From Isoetes taiwanensis (taxonomy: Eukaryota; Streptophyta; Lycopodiopsida; Isoetales; Isoetaceae): a stretch of DNA of 64,000 nucleotides. Location: contig JAJEKV010000097.1 in assembly GCA_021234155.1 (NCBI GenBank), positions 1,802,001-1,866,000 of the forward strand. The letters run 5' to 3'. Numbering within the stretch: position 1 is the stretch's first letter; the number at the start of each line of letters is the position of its first letter. The position numbers were made by a program, and so were the translations under genes. Below, in pieces: positions 33,109 to 43,523 of this stretch. The notes under the pieces were generated by a model. The model was given only the letters and a program-made list of their open reading frames with translations, did not search any database and was not told the origin of the DNA.

Positions 33109-34380
33109 AAGAAAATTCCTTAGATGTCAGTAGAGATCTTGGGAGTAGATAGCCTCTATCCCCAAACGACAGTTTTGCCATTATGGGCCTAAGGCCATCG
33201 TACTATATATATCAGAATCATAGACTTAAGATGTTAGACAAGATTAGCTTTTTTCTTGTTTCCTCGCTGCATTTCAGTGAGACTCTTTATATGCCATCAT
33301 CATCACATCGAGAGACTTTTTTTGTCATTGATGTTTCTCTTGTTTCCCTTCCTCAAGTCATTTGCAAAATCCCGCAAGACACTATTTGCTCAGAATATGC
33401 ATGTTTGATCCAAGGGTCTTCACTGAGGATTGTCTTGCAGGTGATCCAGAACCCGATCAAGACCCCAAACATCCACATGAAAAGAGAGAACCCCAAAAAT
33501 GCTACTCATAACTCATATTGCTACGCTGAGAAAGAAGATGAGAGATGAAAAACCAAGTCAGCAATCCATGGCCCAAACACATAACATCAACAAATGTTAG
33601 AACAAAAAGGAGTAAGCAACCACATGCACATAGATCCACCTTATGCAAGCAATGTCGGCCAAACACACAATCAACCACTCAACGACCTTCATAGAAGAAA
33701 GGGGCAGGTGGGAAGGGAAACTGACACCAAGAATCAAAGATCCAACTCAAAGAGAACGCCGATGGGGAGGGAGGGAGGGAGGGAGGGGGGGGGCATAGAA
33801 TACATACGGTAAAGGAGCCAAATGAAGCATGAGCCCAAAGACGCATCCCTTTCCCAAGAATGATGTTATGAATGGTCTTTTCTATCCGCAAAACTAGCAA
33901 GTATAGTTAATCAAAACAACTTCAAATCTCTGGAACGAGATCTTCTGGCACAAATTCACCACCCAACTGAGCGAGACTTGTAAACTCTGCAAACAGCATC
34001 TGATTCTCCAAATCCTAAGAATCTGTTAGCCCAACTGGATAACTTCTCGTGGATTTCAAGAGCAGACTTCAAACAAGATTTGGCTTTTTAATTCTCAATT
34101 GGGCTTAGTGGGCAGCAAGCTCTACTCTAGAATCTCCTATTCGCGCTTCTTAAGGATTTGGATCTTTTATAAAGTATTCATAGCCTTTTAGAAAAAGTTT
34201 TGTCTTTGGCTTGATTTGGTTCTTACCATTTCCTAAACCCAGCCTATTCCCTAATTCGTCGGCTGGCTAAGCCAATTGGCTAGTTTTTGGTTCCAATCGA
34301 AATCAACATGCCAGATTCCTTATTTTCAACGATTGATGTACTGTAGTGATGAAAAACTTCGTTGTTATTTTTATTTTAAG
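33109..34380. other. No gene recognised; G-run at 33765-33796
   Basis: A 121-codon plus frame at 33183-33548 is not recognised. 33765-33796 (gggagggagggagggaggg followed by nine G) fits the G-quadruplex pattern. From about 33900 the DNA resembles other copies of the minus-oriented repeat family. Confidence 0.45.
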
Positions 34381-34790
34381 GTTCAGTAGATGCATGTTAT
34401 CTCACTTGCCAGAAATGAGTCACTGAAGTTCCGATGTTGAAGCAAATAGCAGGTGTTTGCCCAAAAGTTGTTGTAGCAGGTTGCCAAGTTACTGTGCCGA
34501 TCGAATTGTTGGTGCTCGGGGGAGTGGCTATGGGAGCAAGAGAAAGAGAAAGAAAGTCGAAATTATTTTATTCATGCCTTGTAACCAAACATCTAGGGTA
34601 ACTAAATTGGCTATAGTATGGACCATTAGAGTTAAAGTTAAGCACTTAATAAAAGGCAAAGCCTTTTATCTAAATACAAGGCATTAAACCTTTAGAAAAA
34701 GATTGGCTGAAAATGGATCCTTCAAGGAAATCATTATCTAATGGGCCCCAACCTTTCCAAGCTTTATCCCATACCCCTCCCCCTCCCCGA
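34381..34790. repeat. Rearranged third copy of the 27960-28680 repeat
   Basis: 34381-34510 matches 28439-28575 (gcagtagatgcatgtt, ttgaagcaaatagcag, ttgttgtagcagg), and 34700-34790 matches 28002-28075 (aaatcattatc, atgggcccca). The order of the pieces differs from copies A and B. Confidence 0.65.
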
Positions 34791-34817
34791 GATGCTTGCA
34801 CTCAAACATGCGGAACA

Positions 34818-34893
34818 TGTGACGACCATATGGATATTCATATCATACGAACATTATACTCGTATGTACAAAAGATGGTCGTCACACGGATGC
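34818..34893 (+). mobile_element. Truncated chromovirus LTR start
   Basis: TGTGACGACCAT...ATGGTCGTCACACGGATGCAAAA is the first 76 bases of the LTR family at 27406/44471, including its inverted repeat. It is followed directly by the gag start, so the remainder of the LTR, the heat-shock element and the primer-binding site have been deleted. Confidence 0.8.
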
Positions 34894-34900
34894 AAAATCT

Positions 34901-35796
34901 ATGGAGGAGGTTTCGACTTTATTACAGCAGGTCTAGCAGCTTGTTCAAGTATGCCAGCAGTTGCAATTGGACAATAAAGAGCTTAAGGAACGTGTTGCTT
35001 CACATGAATCTGCTTCTAGCTCTTTATTGAGGCTATCAGAGCCTAAGATCAGCCTGCCAGAGAAGTTTGACGGCACTCAGTCCAAGCTCCGTGGTTTTTT
35101 GAATCAGATCAGGCTTGTGATTCAGCTCCACCCTCATAGATATCCCAAGGCCCAGGAACAAGTTGGGCTGATTGGTTCTCTCCTCACAGGGCCAGCTCTA
35201 AGTTGGTTTGCTCTTTTATTGGAGAAAGGAGCCCCAGAGTGCTTTCACTGCAGAACTCAAGGCATGCTTTAGAGACACCGATCGCTAGCACACAGTAGTC
35301 ACAAAACTTTGCAATCTAAGGCAAGGCTCTCGTCCAGCTTCAGTATATACATCAGAATTTCGTCAAATTTGCGGTAGATACTGCCTGGGATGATGCTGCA
35401 CTTCGAGATTGTTTCTGAAGGGGGTTAAGTGAGGATGTCAAAGATATGTTGTTGTCTACGGGGGACCCTCAGACCTTGGACGAAGCCATCGGATTTGCAG
35501 TTCGATGTGATAATCGGCTCTTCGAAATTAGGCAAGAGAGACGTAGTCAGGTCTTCCCAATCGCACAAGCGCCTGTAGCTACGCCTTCTCCGGTCTCATC
35601 TGTAGAATCCACCAAGTCCAGACCTGAGCCTATGCAGATTGATCGGGCAGTTCGAGGACCTTTATCTGCCACCGAGAAGCAGCGTCAGAGAGAGTCTAAT
35701 CTTTGCCTCTACTGTGGAGGAGCTGGCCATATTGCTCGTGGGTGTCCTGTGAAGTGCCCAAATCAGTCGAAAAACTTCAGGGGCCGGTCCAAATAG
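34901..35796 (+). pseudogene. Chromovirus gag (capsid, zinc knuckle), frame-broken
   Basis: Structural polyprotein of a Ty3/Gypsy element. From ATG at 34901 it reads MEEVSTLLQQV, an in-frame TAG, then a coiled-coil-like QLQLDNKELKERVAS. Capsid motifs follow: EPKISLPEKFDG, GFLNQIRLVIQLHPHRYP and GSLLTGPALSWFALLLEKGA. Frame breaks near 35235 and 35340-35420 separate LRQGSRPASVYTSEFRQI from LSEDVKDMLLSTGDPQTLDE and IGFAVRCDNRLFEIRQERR. The zinc knuckle CLYCGGAGHIARGC (CX2CX4HX4C) is intact. The wording resembles Tcn1-like chromoviruses of fungi and seed-free plants. Confidence 0.85.
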
Positions 35797-35799
35797 TAG

Positions 35800-36905
35800 G
35801 AGTCTCTCGTCGACTGGCCGCCTTTTCTCAAACTCCTTCCACACTTCTTGACATGTTTATTCCATCGGATAAGGTCAGCAAGGCATTCTTCATCTCTATA
35901 TCATTAAAATCAGAGGTTGGAAGATTGGAAGCGTTGGCGCAACTTGATTGTGGTGCAAATGCTTGCTTTATGGATAGTGCATTCGCTAGTAAGCACGCCA
36001 TCCATAGAAGCAAGGTTGAGCATCCCGGTTCTGTCGAAGTGATTGATGGACGGGAGATCTCCTCGGGCGCAGTCACAGAATGTACTGCGCCTCTTCGGGT
36101 TTTATTCGAGGGAGTTTCTTGTAGTATTTCCTTCAATGTCATCGCTGGCCCACATGCGCCAATAGTCTTGGGTCTGTCTTGGCTTGAGCTACATAACCCA
36201 CAGATTGATTGGCGTATTAGATCATTTCGATTTGCTGGTTTTAGCTCTAGTTCCAGTTCATCTGCAGTTCAGGTCTCTACATCAACATCGACTTCGATCC
36301 ATGCAGTATCGTGGGCCCCTAATTCCGTCATTGTTATTTTGTTTCTGCTCCATGTTCTGATTCGATTCTTGCCTCTGCTCCAGTTCATGCCCCAAATTCT
36401 GACCATATTCTCGATGATATCCCAGCTCCTACGCCAGCTCCAGTTTCTGCTCTTGCTCGTGTTCTTGCTCTAATTTTAGTTCCAGCTTCTGCTCCTTCTC
36501 CAGTTCTTGCTCCAGTCCCTGTTCCAGTTGCTCCTGCTCCTACTCCTGCTCATGTTCCTGCTCTAGCTCCTGCTTCTATAGAGGCTTCTTCATGCCCTCA
36601 GTTTTGTATCTCGAAGATTTCTCTTCTCGAGTTCGTTAAATCTGGAAGGCAAGATCCAAGTCCAGTATTTGCAATCCAGGTTCACCGTCGGCTAGCTCGG
36701 AACCAGTGAAGTCTACTCCAATGCTTCCAGATAAATATGACGACTTCTCTGATGTTTTTGGCAAAGTCAAGGCTAGCAAGCTCCCAGAGCATCGCCTATG
36801 TGATTGTCCTATTGATTTGCAGCCCGGGACAATGCCGCCATATGGTTTGATATATGGTCTATTTCCCGCTGAGTTGAAGGTTTTGCGGGATTATATTGAA
36901 GAGAA
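35800..36905 (+). pseudogene. Chromovirus protease and start of reverse transcriptase, truncated
   Basis: Continues in another frame from gag. The protease reads ALAQLDCGANACFMD, with the catalytic D-S/T-G changed to D-C-G, then IVLGLSWLELHNPQIDW. An alanine/proline-rich low-complexity linker follows (36330-36590), and after further frame breaks the RT start: LPDKYDDFSDVFGKVKA, LPEHRLCDCPIDLQPG, ELKVLRDYIEENLA. At about 36905 the element stops abruptly where the minus-strand LINE begins. The RT active site (YLDD), RNase H and integrase N-terminus are absent. Confidence 0.85.
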
Positions 36906-39406
36906 TCTAGCCGCTGCCTTAGCAACTGCTATCCTGCCAGCACTAGAGAGACCTTTGGCTGACCATAAATTGATTTTCTTTCTTAAGTGATCCAGAATAG
37001 GCATCCATAGTCCTTTCAAGTTATCCGAGAGGACTAGGGGTAGACCAAACAGCTTGGTTACCTCATCTTTAAGGACTCGAAAACTGAGATTATTCACTCT
37101 CGGGTCCACAACCTCCTCAAAGGGCCATATAACAGCACATTTTGATGTATTGAGCTCGATCCCTGATATTTTTCCAAATGCACCCAACACTTCATGAAAG
37201 GACAGAAAACTAGAGTCATCAAACCTAAGGAACATGAAAGTATCATCTGCATATTGCATAATTGTGAGCTTGTCCTGAGAGTCTGGGAGTTGAAGACCTG
37301 TGAGGGAGCCCTCAGCTATCTTAGACTCCACCATCTTGGTAAGTAGATTGGCAATGATTAGGAAAAGATAGGGTGCCAGGGGGCAGCCTTGTCTAATTCC
37401 CCTTCGTAGCTCAAATAGTCCTGAGGGCTGCCCATTGACAAGAACTGATGCTGAAGCAAATTTGTTCAAGCCCAGGGATAAGTCAACAAATGAGGCATCA
37501 AAGCCCATAGACAACATAATATCCTGAAGTCCCCTCCAACGAAGGGTGTCATAGGCTTTGCGAAAATCCAATTTAACAAATACACATTCTTGTTTAGAAA
37601 GCTTACACCAATGTAGGCCTTCTCTTGCTGCAATGAAGTTATCCAAAATATGCCTTCCTGGCAAGAACGCTGTTTGTTCGACCCCAATGACTTTATTAAG
37701 GATGGGCTTCAACCGGTTGGCAATTATCTTCATAATCACCTTGTAAAGCACATTAGTCAAGGCAATGGGCCTCCACTCGTTCAACTTTTGTGGGCGAGCA
37801 ACCTTCGGAACCAGAGAGATAAAACCATTACATAGTGCTGGATGCAGGTATCGGGCCTCCCAGGCCCCCCTAACTGCCTTAATGAAAGCTGGGCCAAGTA
37901 GATCCCAGAATTCTATAAAAAACTCTGGTGGAAAACCGTCAGGGCCAGGGGATTTACCTGGAGCAAGAGAGGAGAGGGTCTTAAAGATTTCATCATCCCC
38001 TAGGTTCCGCATTAGGCTCCTGTTATCATTTTCTGAGATTTTGGGCCCCCAATGTATCTTTGCCAGCCATGATTGAAGTATGGGGACATAGTCGTTGGGA
38101 AGAGGGCCTTCCTGGAACATATTCTGAAAGCTATGCCTCACATATACTCCAATCCCATCAGGTGTCCCAATTGTATTCTGTTGATCATCGATGATGGATG
38201 TAATACTGTTTTCTGCCAAACGGGCCCCAGCAAGTCTGAAGAAGTGCTTGGAATTCTCATGATCGGCTTCTGTGTACCATTTTGTTTTGGACCTTACAGC
38301 AGCACCCCTGGCTTCCTCTTCTTCAATTGCCTTAGCTCTGCCCTCAAGATCGGCTTCTAAAGAGTGGAGGGTAGCATTACAGGGATCCAAGAGGAGGTCT
38401 TACTTGGTGATTCTGAGCTGGTCGTAAATACTGTTTTTTGTTCTTTTGAACTCCATAGCCCTCTCTTGGCACCATTTCTTAATCCAACCCTTGATCTCTT
38501 TAATTTCTTGTGTCCAAGCCTTCATACTTGGCAACCCATCTTGCTGGTGACGGGATAAAATAAAGGCTCGAAAACTGTCACAAAAAGCCGACTTCCCGAT
38601 GAGAGAGGTGTTGAATTTAAAAGGAACATTCCCAGTTCTTCTAACAGAAGGAGCTTCTTCGAAGGTCAGTTTTTGAGGGACATGATCAGACTGGGTGAAA
38701 GCCAGATCCCCTTCGACGAAGCATCTGTCTAAGAAGCCGGCTGACCTATTGGCTAGGTAGAATCTGTCTAGTAGACAATATACCCGATCATGTCCTTTTT
38801 GTTTATTGGACCAAGAGAACAATGTATTAGAGGGCGGGATTAAAGCAAAGCCCACATTGTCAAGTAAGGAGTTCCATGAGGTATTTTCCTCAGCAGATAA
38901 ATTCCTGTGGAGACCAATTTTCTGGTCCCATACATCGGTCATGTTTAGATCCCCCATAAGCCAATTTTTCCACTTGCTTCTTTGGCGATCCAGATCTCAA
39001 TGTCTTTCCACAGTATGGCCCTTTCTGCAGGTTTATTAGAGGCGTAAATATTGATAAGGCCCCATCTGCATCCTCGTGTTTCAAAGACCACCGCCTGCCA
39101 TCTGCCATTCGTGCCCTTATACTGAAGTTTGACATTTTGTCCTCTCCATAGTAAAGCTGTGCCGCCCTTTGTACCTAAGGCTGGACAGGTAAACGAATCA
39201 TATTGCCCCCCTACCCAAGCCCCTAGGGATTTGGCTTCAAAATCTGGCAGTCTATGCTCCTGTAAGAGAATGATGTCCGCCGCCATAGATCTAAGTGCCG
39301 CAAGAACTCTAGCCCGTTTTAGTGCCCCCTTGATACCCCTTAAGTTCCAAGATATCACTTTCATTTTGTATTTTATACCTGACAAGTACCAAGAAATCTG
39401 GCCCAA
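36906..39406 (-). pseudogene. LINE (L1-type) ORF2: endonuclease and reverse transcriptase
   Basis: Non-LTR retrotransposon ORF2 reading leftwards. Endonuclease (from about 39364): MKVISWNLRGIKG, DIILLQEHRLP, LINIYASN, GDLNMTD and FTQSDHVP carry all the expected metal-binding and catalytic positions. RT: LNEWRPIALTNVLYKVIMKI, QTAFLPGRHILDNF, KLDFRKAYDTL, RGIRQGCPLAPYLFLI and the catalytic QYADDTFMF. One base is missing in an A-run near 38980 (frame break between EASGK and WLMGDLN), and an in-frame TAA lies at 38402-38400. The frame ends at about 36905 within the post-RT region, so the LINE lacks its 3' end and A-tail, which is unusual because LINE copies normally lose the 5' end. Confidence 0.93.
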
Positions 39407-39790
39407 TTCCCACTTAGTGCAAACCCATTTGCCTGCCCTAGGTAGATAGCTTTCTTATCCACCCCTACCCAATCCCATAGTGCTATATACCAGCTAAACA
39501 TGTGAGATATTTTGTTACTTGTGAGTTGAGTACCCATCCCCAAGGCATAAATATGAAAGCATTCCCATATAGTTGAGAGTAAATAACATAAAACACGGAT
39601 AAGTATTTTGCTTATATATTCCGCAAATAGATGGTGTGGCGGGCTATCAGGTGACAATTAACCCGCCTAGCATACTTGAAATTTGTTCATCTAATTTTGA
39701 CATATGATTACTAACCTCCTTCATAGGTGATGAGAGGGTGATCGGATTGCTCACCAAGACGTACACTTGAAAAACTTACTATGCGGTCCA
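39407..39790 (-). other. LINE ORF1-ORF2 spacer
   Basis: About 400 bases between the ORF1 stop (39791) and the probable ORF2 start (39364). A 94-codon frame here (39373-39657) looks fortuitous. Confidence 0.5.
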
Positions 39791-41920
39791 TTAGAGATCA
39801 AAGACCACCAACCTCTGGTTCCTTAGCATTTTTTGACCAGATTTGTTACCAACACTGTCCCCAGGTTTCCCATCCATTGGCTTTTTCCCTTTTTTCCTCA
39901 TTCCAGCATGAGGAATCCCAGGTGATGATCTCGCTTCACCCTTTGGAGCATTGATGTTGTTGATGTTGTTTGGTGCTATTTCCAGACTTGTAGTATCAGA
40001 GATCAGCTGCATCATGTTTGGCTGCTGCGTTGAACCCATAGTGCTCATGATACCAGAGGGCTGACTTCCCTGAGCTGCCTCAATAGGAGCACTGATCATG
40101 GGCTGTGCTGCAATCATGGGCGCATGAAATGGGGCATCTTTATCATTTATATCAGCCAAGGGCTGAGCAGTGTGAATGCGGATAGGAGATAAGGGCTCTG
40201 CGCAGGGTGCTATTTCCAGACTTGTAGTATCCAGCTGTATCATGTTTGGCTGCTACGTCGATCCCATAGTGCTTATGATAGGAGCACCAATCATGTGCGC
40301 ATCAAATGGGGCAGGCCTAACACTTGGTGGTTGGGCTGTCTCTGTAGTATAAACAACAATAGCTTCTGCAAGAGTCGCTGCTGTAACATACAAGCCAGCG
40401 CTGGCATCCTCTTCATTGCTTGGCAGCAGAGTTGGATCATTAGTGGACAAGCTGGCAGCCACAGCACTGCTTGGCAACTGAGTTGTGCCATTAATGGCCA
40501 AGCTGGCATCCACATCATTCCCTGGTAACTGAGTTGTGCCATCAGCAATCATGTTGGCATCCACATCATTTCTTGGCAGCTGGGTTGATCCCACCCCGCT
40601 ACTTGGCAACCGAGTTGTGCCAGTAGTGGTCAAGCTGGCATGCACATCATTACTTGGCTGGTCAATTTGACTGGTCAGTGCAGAGCTGGAATCTTCATCA
40701 TCATTCCTTTGACTGGTCAAAGGAGTAGGGGCAGAGTTAGCAGCATAATCATGGGCTAGATCATTGAGATCGTCTCCATCATACTTTTGACTGGTCAGAG
40801 TAGCAGGGCCAAATCTAGTATCAAGATTAAGGGCCAAAATGGAGGTTTTTGACTGATCAAAGATTCTAGTGGTGGAATCCTGTAGGGGCACACCACAATC
40901 TGCATTTTCCACATGCTGGATATCCAGTCCCATATGCCCAACGTTTTCAACATTGGGGATAATATGCTGGCCAATCATTCCCATAGGACCAGTAGTCATT
41001 AGCTGGGAGAATGGGACAGCCTTCGAACTTTCCCCCTTTTCACAAGCAGAAGAACCTGCCAAACCATAAGATAAACCATAAGGACAGGCCTTTGAACCTG
41101 CAATATTGACTTGCCTTTCTGTGGATGCATGGGATCCAGGAAGGTGGTAATGAACTTGATCTTCTGACCTTGATCTTGTCGTCATGTTATCAACCAAAAG
41201 CTCGGTAAAACAGTTAGCCCCAACATGCAATCTAACTCCACATACCACACATGGAATGGGCAGCCCCGTAGCAATGACCTGGAAGTTGATGTCTTCATTA
41301 AAATAACCAGAGAATTGAATGAATTCGGGTATAGGCTTGAGAAGATCTACGGAAATACAGATCTTGGGAGCCTCATCCAATCTGCTGTCCATGCACACAT
41401 ATTCCCCAAGCCTAGAGGAAATGAGTTTGAATGATTGCTCATTCCAGTACTCCGGACTCAGATCAGCCAGTGAGATCCAAATTGGGTAGTAGAGGCCATC
41501 AGGCTTAAAAGCACGGAATTCTGGCCGGTATTTTTGCAGAAAAAACTGCCCATGTGGAGAAGAGATTAACCCTTTTTTGAATAGTGCGTCAACCTCTCTA
41601 GTTGTGGCAGCAGTTAGCAGGAAATAGGTGTTGCCCAAGACTTGAACACGAATTCCTGTTTTCGACCGGCAGACTCTTTCTAGAGTCTTTTTAATCTCAA
41701 TCCGGCTTGGGTTACCTCTGCAAACCTTGCCAATAAGGCCAAATTTTTCGAAGTAACGGATCTTGTCAGCTACTAGAGAAGTATGGAGAGATAATTTGCC
41801 CTGGGGGCTGGCAGGCCCTTTTCCTTTAGAGGGATAGGGTGGACTAGGGGCAGATACTTGAGCAAAGGTTCTGCCATCCACCCTTCCAGTGGAGGCCATG
41901 TGTGAGCAGAGCTTCTCCAT
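39791..41920 (-). pseudogene. LINE ORF1 (DUF4283-type RNA-binding, zinc knuckle), one in-frame TAG
   Basis: Nucleic-acid-binding ORF1 protein of a plant L1 LINE. ATG at 41920-41918 opens MEKLCSHMASTGRVDG. A DUF4283-like domain follows (SLVADKIRYFEKFGLIGKVC to RPEFRAFKPDGLYYPIWISL), then a zinc knuckle CVVCGVRLHVGANC. The C-terminal part is a disordered Ser/Thr/Asp-rich region with about four repeats of a TTQLP(S/G)(N/S).VDAS unit and a duplicated STMGSTQQPNM segment. In the upstream copy of this segment a CAG has become TAG (40255-40253); the frame then continues unbroken to 39791. Total about 709 codons including the TAG. Confidence 0.88.
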
Positions 41921-42402
41921 CAATAGAGCTCTAGTAAGAACTCCTCACCTCCGAAAAAGTCACACCGGACTATAAGAGATTGTCGTGGGACAACAAAGTA
42001 GTCCCCAAAGATGAGGTGCCTAACTGATCTTCGAAGTTCCAGCTGGTCTCCCAAAATGACTAAGCCACCAAGGCACCTGAATTGATCTTGATGCAGCACG
42101 TTGTGATCAAGGATTGTAGCCCAGAGCTCTCCCACAGGACCACTGAGAACCCCCCAAAATAGATGAGAGAGGTTAACTAGGACAATAGATCTGTAGATTA
42201 AGGGAGTGGAGGTTGGGGAACTAGCTGTGGAGATATCAGAGTGTTGGGTGCTTGGAGATCCGAGGGAAGGAGGTGGGGAATCCAAGGGCAGTGGAGGGGA
42301 TCCAAGAGAAGGAGGTGGTGAATCGTGTGGCAATGGGAGAGATAGAGAGTTAAGAGGAGGAGATGGGAAATTTAAGAAGGAAAGGAGATCCATGATATAC
42401 AA
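41920..42402 (-). CDS. Short ORF upstream of LINE ORF1, overlapping it as TGATG
   Basis: 160 codons; the first half is a proline/serine repeat (LPLDSPPPSLGSP units), the second half a folded-looking domain (SHLFWGVLSGPVGELWATIL) resembling the two ORFs further upstream. Its TGA (41922-41920) shares the A with the ATG of ORF1, a stop-start overlap used for termination-reinitiation coupling in some LINEs (SART1 uses TAATG). The 40 codons after the domain (LGDQLELRRSVRHLIFGDYF) are not found in the other two. Function unknown; it has kept an open frame although the neighbouring LINE ORFs carry stops. Confidence 0.55.
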   Translation of the reverse strand: MYIMDLLSFLNFPSPPLNSLSLPLPHDSPPPSLGSPPLPLDSPPPSLGSPSTQHSDISTASSPTSTPLIYRSIVLVNLSHLFWGVLSGPVGELWATILDHNVLHQDQFRCLGGLVILGDQLELRRSVRHLIFGDYFVVPRQSLIVRCDFFGGEEFLLELY

Positions 42403-42513
42403 ATCATCTGAGATCTCAGCTTTTCAAGCTCTCTAGACTTCCAGGAGAATATAATCTGCCAAGGCAGGATAAAATATTCTAAACTTTGAGAAGCATGGTT
42501 GATCAGCACCTAA

Positions 42514-42774
42514 CTAAGCAATTTTCCATTCAAGTGCAGTAGCCTCAGGATCCAAAGAAGACGTATCTGCCTCTCCTTTGTAGAAAAGATCAGGGAAGAT
42601 ATTCTCATCCACCAAGTACGTCCACAGCTCATAGATGGAACCTTCTAACCACCCACAGAAAACTCCCTGATCTTTAAAGCCAATCACAAAGTATTTGCCT
42701 GGATCAATGAGGGGGGAGCCTTGAGTTGCTTGAGAGGAGGAGCAGATTATGGAGAGAGGCAATGGACATCCCAT
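42514..42774 (-). CDS. Second short ORF of the LINE 5' region (MG.PLP family)
   Basis: 86 codons starting MGCPLPLSIICSSSQ, with core GKYFVIGFKDQGVFCGWLEG, SIYELWTYLVDENIFPDLFY and KGEA. The core aligns with 43080-43391 at roughly half its residues. No known domain recognised. Confidence 0.5.
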   Translation of the reverse strand: MGCPLPLSIICSSSQATQGSPLIDPGKYFVIGFKDQGVFCGWLEGSIYELWTYLVDENIFPDLFYKGEADTSSLDPEATALEWKIA

Positions 42775-43079
42775 TTTATGGCACAGAGAGAATTTAAGAA
42801 CTCCACTAGAATCATTTCAACAGGACAGTACCCGTTGAAGGGTCTTAAAATCCACACTAGATTTGGAATGATAGGAAGCCTAGACAGGAGAAAAAAGCAG
42901 AGCCGATTTAGGGTCATCCATAGATGATGGGAAATCTAGTTCCCAGCTAGAAAGCTTTGTGCAGGCTTTGCATGCTGGAGAGGAGCAGACCACATGTGCA
43001 ACATAAAGACTCTGCCAGAGAAAGGGCCCAGGGTGCAGAACAGCCGCAGCGACCCAATCGTTTGGTGTAGTACCGGGCT

Positions 43080-43391
43080 TCAGTAGATCTTTACCGTGAT
43101 CATACCTTCAGCCCATTCACTATGCACATGAAATATCCCAGCAGCAGACGTCTCCACAAATTCCCCAAGCCAGCTTTCGACCAAAACATGTGGGATCTCC
43201 GGGCTAGAACCTGCTTCACCTGTGTAGAGATGGTCCGGAAAGAATCTCTCCTCTATGAGGGCTTCCCAGATCTCACAAATTGAGCCTTCTAGCCAACCAC
43301 ACTGGTAGTGATCCCCATGGATGATGATTACAAAGTATCGGCCCTGTCTTTTTTTCTTAGGCTGAAGCTCGATCGGCAATGGCACACCCAT
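43080..43391 (-). CDS. First short ORF of the LINE 5' region (MG.PLP family)
   Basis: 103 codons starting MGVPLPIELQPKKKRQ, with core GRYFVIIIHGDHYQCGWLEG, SICEIWEALIEERFFPDHLY and TGEA, then a unique C-terminal part. It lies about 640 bp upstream of the second copy. Basic N-terminus, no membrane segment. Confidence 0.5.
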   Translation of the reverse strand: MGVPLPIELQPKKKRQGRYFVIIIHGDHYQCGWLEGSICEIWEALIEERFFPDHLYTGEAGSSPEIPHVLVESWLGEFVETSAAGIFHVHSEWAEGMITVKIY

Positions 43392-43523
43392 GAACTAAGG
43401 AAATTAAAAAACTAAAGAGCAAGCCCTCTACAGTGGCCTGCATTTAGATCAGAGCTCGGATCGGTGAGGAGGGTGATCAGACTCGAGAGACCAAATCAGA
43501 TTGTACACAAGCACAAGTCGCCA
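43392..43523 (-). other. LINE 5' end and junction with chromovirus integrase
   Basis: The LINE's 5' boundary lies somewhere in this interval; no target-site duplication could be identified. The chromovirus resumes at the integrase position equivalent to SD(R)GPQFTS. Confidence 0.4.

Noticed and set aside
33183-33548. 121-codon plus ORF after block copy A
   Set aside because: No recognisable domain and not part of the duplicated block; may be chance.
36891-36990. C-terminal frame of the chromovirus RT continuing to LADHKLIFFLK
   Set aside because: The residues after IEENLA are antisense LINE sequence, not RT.
39373-39657. 94-codon minus ORF between LINE ORF1 and ORF2
   Set aside because: Overlaps the likely ORF2 start region and lacks family resemblance.
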